Positions 8,101 to 12,500 of a stretch of DNA of 12,500 bases are shown one piece after another. Under the pieces are notes generated by a model. The model saw nothing but the letters and a program-made list of their open reading frames with translations. It was not told the DNA's origin and did no database searches. The first letter of the stretch is position 1. Each line of letters opens with the position of its first letter. Source of the DNA: Symbiodinium natans (Eukaryota; Sar; Dinophyceae; Suessiales; Symbiodiniaceae); the NCBI GenBank assembly GCA_905221605.1, contig CAJNDS010000879.1, positions 37,501 through 50,000 on the forward strand. The letters run 5' to 3'. The translations under genes and the position numbers were made by a program.

Positions 8101-10473
8101 GCTACATATTGCTATCAAGCATTGTCAAGTCCACATACTCGCAAAAGTAGGAAGTAGGACAGATAGAAAAGTCTCGGCGTTCGGTTCTCAAAACCTTCGA
8201 CTCAAATAAGCTCTTAAGCACCACAATTTCGGAGGACCATGCGGAATGAGGTCATTGGAATCCTCATCAAGGAAGAAATGCCCATGTGGCTCGTAGTGGT
8301 CGCCTGCCGTACTGCTCGGCCACGCAATCGAGAGATTCCACTGAATTGAAAACAACATCGACAAGTCATGCCGGTTTGTCTGATAGGCAGAACCTTAAAC
8401 AGGGCATTCGTACTTGTGCTTTGTCTGAGGAGGATAAAATTACGCAGCTGTTTGCACGAGCACCAGACCTTTGCTGCCAGCGCGACCTCAAAAAGAGTCA
8501 AAGACAAAGCATGTTGCAACAGAGGCGATGCAGAAGCCGAGGCTTCCAAAAGTTTGCACATCTGAGGCCTTTACCAGTTGGTTCTTGCTGGGGTCTGTTT
8601 CCTACATTCAAGTCATTTCTCGGCATGGCGCCGCCAACCTCAGACCTCGCTCACACTGACAGTCTACATTCACAGGATTTCACACAGGGCTCCTCTTCCA
8701 AATCAGCAGCTGTTTTTAAGCCACTGTAGACAAGGATCACACCTACGCTTGCGAAATGTGCAAGTTGAAGATACATGCGAGCAATCCCGTGCTTCTTAGG
8801 GATACAGAACCTGTCGACATGATTGCGAAATCTGTGCGGCACCAAAGACGAGTTTCACCAGCACCAGCCGGTTCAGCACAGTGTAGCCAACTGACAGAAA
8901 CACCACCTCAGGCGCAGCAAGGCCTACAGCCAAGCAGTGAACGCGACAACTACGCAACAGGATGTGGTGTCATCTGGACGAGCAGGCAGGGCACCCGCAA
9001 GAGAATGGCGCCAGCGATGCCAAAGTACAGGGCTCGGTACATCAAATCCTGCTGCAGACATCTGCAGGGCAAAGGGGAATTCAAATGAGTTCAGTTCAAC
9101 TCATTGATCGTGATTGCGGATCGCTGCTCCTCCGGTGTGCAGTAGTAGGAAAACACCAAATGAAAGACCTGCAGAGCTTCTAGAGCTTCGTCTGAATCAC
9201 AACTAGTGAAATGCTCTTGGAAACTGCCCGCTACTCTGTGCTCGTGCCAGCCAAGCTTTACACGAAAAGGTTGTCAAAGCTCAGCATGTACCTGTACACA
9301 ACAAAGCCCGAGAACATCCAGAGCGTTGCTGAAACCACCGTACCAGCTAGCCAATTGCAACATTGAAGGTTTGCTTCATGTCGACCGCCCGTGCACACAC
9401 GCACACACACCCACACACCCGCATTTCGCATATGTCGCCAGGCCGCGGCATGCCTCAGCCTGGCCTCAGCAAATCCCACCTGCTTTGTTCAGAGTTTTCA
9501 GGATGTCGAAACTTCCACATCGTTTAGGGCTAAATCTGCAACCCTGTTTTATTGTGGGCCTTCGCTGCATCATAAGCATCATTGAGCTTTCGCTGGTGGG
9601 TGTGGTGGGGCTTCTTCGCAGGGTGCAACCATAAACCTTAGACCCACTGGCGGCACCCAAAATACCATGTCAGAACAAACCTGAACAAACGCCTTGCCAC
9701 TATAAAGGAGTGCCCCATGCCCAATGTGCGTGGGAACACTGGCCGGCAAACCCTGAAGTCCGACGAACTGCACGATGTGGGGTCAGAATTTCTTGAACGT
9801 ATGACAACGATGCGCATTTCGAGCATCGGTGCGTAACCTCAGGATGCCAGAGTCTCTGGTCTACGCTTGACCAGAAACACAACCCATCACGCTGGCAAAG
9901 GCAGCCTTGCATGATGCCGGCAAAACGTCACCTCTGCCATGTTGAATCATGTATGTCAACGTATGTCATGTTGAATATTCCGGGCACTCCAGCAGGAAGC
10001 CCTGCATGAAGCCCGAGCTTGCTTCCCAACCTGAGTAGCCTTAGTCACCACCGGCGAAGTCCAAACTCATATTTCAGAACGTCAGAAATCGTTAGAATTG
10101 CAAAATTTGCCGAAAGCTTTGAGCATCCCGACTGAGCAGGAACGCATCGAAGACCAAGGCCATGCAAAACCAGAAGCATGTCAGTGTTGCCTTGAGCAAG
10201 GCAAAAGGCTCTCTTACGCTTACAGGAGCTGACCCGCAAATAAGGCAAATCAAGGGCGCTTTGCAAAAAACGTCAAAATTGATTTGCCAGGCGGCAGCCG
10301 TCTGGAAGGACAATGCCCCAACCCTGGGAGGTGAGAACCCTACCTTGGACAGTGATGCACTGAACGAAAAGACATGCACAGCTTGGCAGTCTTAGCATCT
10401 CTGAGCTGCTCACATCGAAGGCCAATGAGCCCACAAGTGTCAATCCAAGGGTGATCCAGCAAGTCCAGGCATC
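4973..10473 (-). CDS. terC: TerC-family integral membrane protein, 15 recognised exons
   Basis: TerC/Alx proteins are multi-helix membrane proteins linked to metal-ion (notably manganese) transport, tellurite resistance and, in plants, thylakoid biogenesis. The rebuilt protein has about 325 residues, normal for the family. In order it shows: helix 1 (residues 1-20) ending FD; helix 2 (about 33-51); the first acidic motif YMLSFDNLF (72-80, D77 N78); VFHLVFSYY (81-89); [13 protein letters not shown] (103-115); a YSGLK helix end (142-146); a hydrophilic loop EPHGHFF (173-179); the second acidic motif D214-V-I-F-A-I-D220-T; FAMMGLRSLYF (241-251); [13 protein letters not shown] (263-275); and PWLDIS (282-287). 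The usual Glu three residues before D214 is Trp211. Exons were joined by homology plus phase, and 13 of 14 junctions are AG|G or AG|A with GT, GC or GA donors. Membrane location (plastid, plasma or other) cannot be told. The 5' end is open: no ATG precedes residue 1 in its exon. Confidence 0.93.
5286..5369 (-). CDS. terC: TerC exon 14: SLYF...[13 protein letters not shown]
   Basis: Acceptor ATGCCAG|G. It encodes [15 protein letters not shown] then [12 protein letters not shown] and two bases of Gly. This is the most family-like stretch (RSLYFxLxGLxxRFxYLKxGLAxxLxFIG). It ends with a GC donor (GCAGCA). Confidence 0.96.
5396..5480. repeat. alternating GC/GT-rich tract with 16-bp palindrome, inside TerC intron 13
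   Basis: Within a 135-nt GC-AG intron the sequence is almost entirely G/C/T alternation, of the kind prone to Z-DNA. At 5437-5452 it contains the perfect palindrome GGCGCACGCGTGCGCC. Slipped or extruded structure is likely; function is unknown. Confidence 0.8.
5505..5560 (-). CDS. terC: TerC exon 13: FAMMGLR segment
   Basis: Acceptor GTCGCAG|G. It encodes [18 protein letters not shown] and two bases of Arg, matching the family's YTSNIFAILGLRSLYF. The GC donor (GCGCAT) joins CTC-AG to G-TCG, giving GLRSLYF exactly. This is one of the clearest GC-AG junctions. Confidence 0.95.
6063..6101 (-). CDS. terC: TerC exon 12: 39-nt microexon, FAIDT motif
   Basis: Thirteen codons, [13 protein letters not shown], phase 0 on both sides. 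This is the TerC FAVDS motif with D220 conserved, followed by the VxAK stretch typical of eukaryotic members. Acceptor GCACAG|A, donor GTGGGG. Confidence 0.92.
6214..6261 (-). CDS. terC: TerC exon 11: helix leading into second acidic motif
   Basis: 48 nt encoding [16 protein letters not shown], equivalent to the family's TPLLLVLxVVExxD[IV]. D214 is present, but Trp211 replaces the usual Glu. The donor is GC (GCACGC). The acceptor is CCAG|G; an upstream AG at 6268 would add Cys-Gln in the same frame. Confidence 0.88.
6262..8211 (-). other. TerC intron 10, 1.95 kb (GC-AG), no second gene recognised
   Basis: It is far longer than the other introns (69-696 nt). It holds a 132-codon plus-strand open frame (7399-7797) with no recognised domain, two TTTAGGG units (7267, 7542), and a G-rich run at 7869-7897 that could form a quadruplex on the template strand. 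No transposase or reverse transcriptase motif was seen. An inserted element or an undetected extra exon is possible. Confidence 0.6.
8212..8303 (-). CDS. terC: TerC exon 10: hydrophilic EPHGHFF loop
   Basis: Acceptor CGGCAG|G. It encodes [20 protein letters not shown] then [10 protein letters not shown]. The family has YDGxRFFV followed by a short variable loop here. The 3' end is inferred: a GC donor (GCTTAT) in phase 0 joins cleanly to exon 11, whereas the GT ten bases earlier is out of phase. Certainty is high for the middle and moderate for the end. Confidence 0.82.
8304..8380 (-). other. 77-nt intron with GA donor (GA-AG)
   Basis: The intron between TerC exons 9 and 10 starts GACAAACC and ends GGCAG. 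GA donors are known in dinoflagellates alongside GT and GC. Any GT or GC nearby breaks the frame between LPIS and DHYEPHG. Confidence 0.75.
8381..8424 (-). CDS. terC: TerC exon 9: [10 protein letters not shown] segment
   Basis: 44-nt exon with acceptor CCTCAG|A. It encodes [14 protein letters not shown] and the first base of Ser, fitting the family's NPLVRFxRRxLPVS. The reading frame to the next exon requires the intron to begin with GA (GACAAA). Using the neighbouring AG boundary gives the same joined sequence only by an ambiguous one-base shift. Confidence 0.83.
8691..8742 (-). CDS. terC: TerC exon 8: YSGLK helix end and acidic loop start
   Basis: Acceptor GCGTAG|G. It encodes [16 protein letters not shown], matching the family's FLIYTGIKM helix end followed by an acidic run. 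It ends in phase 2 with a GC donor (GCCCTG), which restores a third Glu across the junction. Nearby GT dinucleotides are in the wrong phase. Confidence 0.87.
8843..8906 (-). CDS. terC: TerC exon 7: helix after the FGI segment
   Basis: Acceptor CTGAG|G, donor GTGCCG, 64 nt. It encodes [11 protein letters not shown] followed by [10 protein letters not shown] and the first base of Gly. It aligns without gaps to the family's GIFIxAGAALLERFHWILYIFG, though Leu-Val replaces the His-Trp. Confidence 0.87.
8995..9048 (-). CDS. terC: TerC exon 6: [15 protein letters not shown] helix
   Basis: It encodes [18 protein letters not shown], the counterpart of the family's HRVLFWGIIGAIVMR. The donor is GTGCCC, phase 0. 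The acceptor is a CAGCAG tandem, so one extra Gln (start 9051) is an equally valid form. Confidence 0.88.
9118..9168 (-). CDS. terC: TerC exon 5: VFHLVFSYY segment
   Basis: Acceptor CTGCAG|G, phase 0. It encodes [17 protein letters not shown], matching the family's VFVLIFxYFxVPxE. The 3' end is uncertain: I use a GC donor (GCAATC) in phase 0, but an earlier GC with a different downstream acceptor also fits, changing a few loop residues. Confidence 0.85.
9264..9291 (-). CDS. terC: TerC exon 4: 28-nt microexon with first acidic motif
   Basis: Acceptor TGTACAG|G, donor GTGTAA. It encodes YMLSFDNLF, the TerC signature usually seen as SLSVDNLFVF; D77 and N78 are the presumed ion-binding residues. 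Joining to exon 3 restores LLEYMLSFDN. The open frame continuing upstream of this exon is rejected because it lacks the conserved Glu, which exon 3 supplies. Confidence 0.92.
9391..9421. repeat. CA-rich microsatellite in TerC intron
   Basis: An imperfect (CA)n tract interrupted by G and C lies in the 696-nt intron between TerC exons 3 and 4. Confidence 0.85.
9988..10030 (-). CDS. terC: TerC exon 3: helix 3 start
   Basis: 43-nt exon with acceptor CTCAG|G and donor GTGCCC. It encodes [13 protein letters not shown] plus the first two bases of Glu, matching the family's xxAxxFxTGYLLE that leads into the first acidic motif. The Glu completed across the next junction is the conserved one. Confidence 0.88.
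10118..10190 (-). CDS. terC: TerC exon 2: helix 2
   Basis: A pyrimidine-rich stretch ending CTCAAG|G precedes [19 protein letters not shown], which fits the family helix usually written as WSxFWVALALxFG. The exon ends in phase 1. I prefer the GC donor after 10118, giving a linker SRDAQS of family-like length. A GT donor after 10133 (GTCGGG) keeps the same phase but shortens the linker by five residues. Confidence 0.75.
10378..10473 (-). CDS. terC: TerC exon 1 (first recognised): helix 1
   Basis: CCCGCAG|G acceptor, then 32 codons beginning [10 protein letters not shown] and continuing [10 protein letters not shown]. This matches the family's first helix, which ends in a conserved LxxD. The tail [12 protein letters not shown] leads to helix 2. 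The exon must end in phase 0. Two donors fit: GC after 10378 (GCATGT) or GT after 10366 (GTTCAG, adding four residues). The GTGAGC just after FD would leave too short a linker. Confidence 0.7.
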
Positions 10474-10876
10474 CTGCGGGGGCAAAGTTCAAGGCCAGGA
10501 CTCTACCAGAGGCACCTGTAAGTCTTTGACTCTGACAGATTCTAGCACCAGACCAAGCTTCAAAAAGAAAACTCTCATGCCCCGCGCCTCGACCCTCAAA
10601 CTCACAAGCGAACGCTTCTAACATAAGAAGCCCAGACGACCTTGTTCCTGGAAAGGATTTCTTATCCAGTGCAGACCTGACTTGGAGCCACGGCCTCCAC
10701 GCTGTGCACCATCCTGAATTGGGCTCCAACTCGCCTCCCCAAACGGCATCGCTTGGGCAACTAAACTGCTGCGCTTCCAATCACAAACAATGTCGCTGGT
10801 GATGAACCTTGACGCAGACATCATGACTTTGCTTTCTTGCTGGAGTGTAAACGGAACTCCGTGTACATGTGAGCCA

Positions 10877-11168
10877 CGGAAGTTGGGAGTTCTGGGACGG
10901 GGGAACTGCGCACTGACCTCGTGCAGACCAACTTACCTGCTGGGTCACACCAGCAGGTGTAAAGTATGAAACACCGGGCTGTGGCACCACGGGGCATGCG
11001 ACAAATGTGCAATCATGTGCAATCCACAACACCTGGGGTGGCGTAACGGGGCGTACCATCATCACTTTTTCTTGCAAAGGAGTGCAAAAGAAATCTGCGT
11101 GTGGAAGTTCTGGGGCACGGAAGAACTGCGCACCTCGTACCAACCTCTTAACCTGCTCACACCAGCAG
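10877..11168. repeat. diverged direct duplication, copies at 10877-10957 and 11102-11168
   Basis: Both copies run, in the same order, through GGAAGTT, an ACGG, GAACTGCGCA, CCTCGT, ACCAAC, ACCTGCT and CACACCAGCAGG. The first copy overlaps the end of the candidate exon at 10937-11032 and its GTAAGT donor. In the second copy the donor has become GTTAAG or is lost. A short repeat AATCATGTGC/AATC also lies at about 11009-11026. It looks like a local duplication of an exon edge followed by decay. Confidence 0.7.
10937..11032 (-). CDS. candidate upstream TerC exon (N-terminal region)
   Basis: CACCCCAG|G acceptor, then 32 codons in phase 0 to a textbook GTAAGT donor. The next exon (10473) also starts in phase 0, so the join is legal. 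The peptide begins VLWIAHDCTFVACPVV and ends PGVSYFTPAGVTQQ. It has no strong helix; it would lie just before helix 1. The donor and phase support a real exon. Membership in the TerC gene is inferred, since family N-termini are not conserved here. It could also belong to a separate upstream gene. Confidence 0.5.
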
Positions 11169-11220
11169 GGTTAGGCTTTAGGGCCTTGGTGGTTTAAGGT
11201 TGGGTTGAGGGTTTAAAGTT
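11169..11220 (+). repeat. telomere-like G-rich patch
   Basis: TTTAGGG at 11177-11183 is followed by GGTTTAAGGTTGGGTTGAGGG and TTTAAAG, decayed versions of the same unit. It lies immediately beside the second copy of the duplicated segment. Confidence 0.5.
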
Positions 11221-12083
11221 TCAAGCTTCGACTCTCACACCGGCGTATGCGGCTCTTGCTTCGACACTCGCACTCGCACACGGCAGGCAAAGCTGGAGTT
11301 TGGGTTCCTCGTTGGGGCCCTGTGGTTCGTGGTGTTGTTTTGTCTTTTGGGGGGAGGGGGGGGGAGTTCATGCCCATACGTCCGCCCACCCTTTCTTTTC
11401 GCCGAGACCGAAAGCCTTAAACAAGCTGCGACTCTGACTCACCTGCAGAAAACTAGCCGATTTATCTGGATTAAGCGCACATCAGATCATCAGGTAGAGG
11501 TGGTTAACAAAGGATTTCCATGATATCTGGCCTAGTGGTGCAACCACCATTGAATTCGAAAGCGTTGCCTTCCCATCGGGCTTCCCAAATTGGGGAAGTC
11601 GGCTGCTTTGCTGGTGAAACGAAGGCTTGCACATTGCTGCAAGCAAGCAGCCTTCAATCATCTAAGTTCCACGTTGGGTTTCACGTGCGGGTTGCTTGGG
11701 CAAATCTGCGCCAACAGTAGATAGCCCCTGCTCCGTGCGTTTTGTTCCCTTTTTTGCGCGAATCACAACTGCGCCGTATTTGCCTATCCACCTAAGCCCC
11801 GTGATGCGTCAGACTGGGCCCCAGGCAACAAAGTGCCATTTGACACTCTATCAGCTTTGACGGGCACGCCCGAAACTAAAGTTACCAACAGACTCTCTGA
11901 GCACTGGGCTGTACGGATCATCGACTCTCTGTCGAGTCTCTACTCAGTCGTCCCCGGCCGAAGTTGCCTGCTCGACCCGCTTCAACATCCGCAAATCAAG
12001 CAAAGAGGTGCACTCCAGACTGTGCCTTGCAAGCATGGGGTGCCTATTCTATAATTTGTCTGTCGCGCGACTTGCAGCCTCAC
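11221..12083. other. no gene identified; G run and donor-like site
   Basis: A long G/A run lies at about 11349-11366. On the minus strand a CTGCAG|GTGAGT donor-like site occurs near 11445, but the sequence before it has in-frame stops close by and gives at most a short piece. Plus-strand frames at 11833-12232 show no recognised domain. Upstream TerC exons or the trans-splicing site may hide here. Confidence 0.35.
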
Positions 12084-12170
12084 TGGGGGAGGCAGCAGCA
12101 GCAAGCCTGCAACGATTTCATCACAACAAGAGTCAACAAACAGCCTGCAGGCGGACTGGATTTTACTTAC

Positions 12171-12246
12171 AGTGGCTAGTGCGTCCGAGACACACGTCCG
12201 ATGAGCCCTCCTCAGCTACAGTAAGACTCTGAATCAACACATGCAT
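12171..12246 (-). CDS. candidate first or early exon with ATG
   Basis: On the minus strand an ATG at 12246 opens 25 codons (MHVLIQSLTVAEEG, then SSDVCLGRTSH), ending in phase 1 at a strong GTAAGT donor. A TAG lies five codons upstream in frame. A T-rich acceptor GTTGCAG|G at 12107 lies 64 nt downstream, and a join there keeps the frame open into LLLLPPP (12084-12106, GTGAGG donor, phase 0), which could in turn join the 10937-11032 exon. An AAG|A acceptor right before the ATG means it may be internal instead. No family is proven. Confidence 0.3.
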
Positions 12247-12500
12247 CTTGGCGTCAATCTATGCGAGCTTGCTAGCGACTTTTGAACAAGCAGCCGTTAA
12301 CTCGAATAATTGCGCACGCAATCTGCCTGGTATCGCGCCGTCAAAAACATGAGCACACGCCCCTGATCTGCACTGATCTGTGCGAAAAAGTGGGTAGAAG
12401 AGAAAGGTAAAAGTACTAAGTTCGTGACGGCACAAAATATACCGTAGGTGAAATTGAACGGTCAAACAAAGCTGGAACAATGACAGCTGATGACCTCGCG

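Noticed and set aside
9292-9360. Hydrophobic minus-strand reading ([15 protein letters not shown]) directly upstream of YMLSFDN
   Set aside because: At first it looked like the preceding helix. It would place Arg where the family has Glu, and the exon at 9988-10030 supplies the correct FLLE with matching phase, so this is the pyrimidine-rich intron end.
9421-9600. Minus-strand peptides such as [13 protein letters not shown] and ARLRHAAAW resembling a TerC amphipathic segment
   Set aside because: They lie between exons 3 and 4, whose join is already complete, so they fall inside the intron.
1-12500. Relict dinoflagellate spliced-leader sequence, tRNA, rRNA, CRISPR or bacterial-type operon
   Set aside because: I looked for TTTTGGCTCAAG-like leader relicts on both strands and for RNA-gene or repeat-spacer structure by eye, and saw none. 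A computed search could still find diverged copies.

Overview
The window looks like nuclear DNA of a dinoflagellate, most likely a symbiodiniacean-type or related alga; this is an inference. Three things support it. A recognisable membrane-protein gene is split into many very short exons. Its introns can only be joined in frame with GT, GC and one GA donor, and almost every acceptor reads AG|G. Copies of TTTAGGG, the plant/dinoflagellate-type telomere unit, are scattered through the window. No bacterial operons, ribosome binding sites, tRNA, rRNA or CRISPR were seen.

The one gene I can identify firmly lies on the minus strand at about 4973-10473. It encodes a TerC-family integral membrane protein (tellurium-resistance C / Alx / thylakoid TerC superfamily). 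I rebuilt 15 exons by matching family motifs and reading phase: a first helix ending in FD, the SFDN first acidic motif, VFHLVFSYY, the YSGLK helix end, the hydrophilic EPHGHFF loop, the D-x-x-F-A-I-D second acidic motif, [23 protein letters not shown] and a final PWLDIS helix before a TAA. This gives about 325 residues. One further exon upstream (10937-11032, donor GTAAGT) fits in phase, and more candidates lie near 12.1-12.25 kb. The true start codon is not established.

Layout: a (GGA)n microsatellite at 10-68; minus-strand open frames that may be exons of a second gene (about 150-1430, best piece 892-975); gene-free sequence; an AT-rich TAGTAA-like repeat island (about 1990-2570); a decayed minisatellite (2913-3025); an acidic minus-strand open frame (3219-3740); a stretch without a clear gene; G-rich and telomere-like sequence (4556-4840); the TerC gene; a partly duplicated segment (10877-10957 and 11102-11168) beside more telomere-like sequence; then mostly unassigned sequence to 12500. 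All plausible coding pieces are on the minus strand, consistent with the co-directional gene arrangement known in dinoflagellates.
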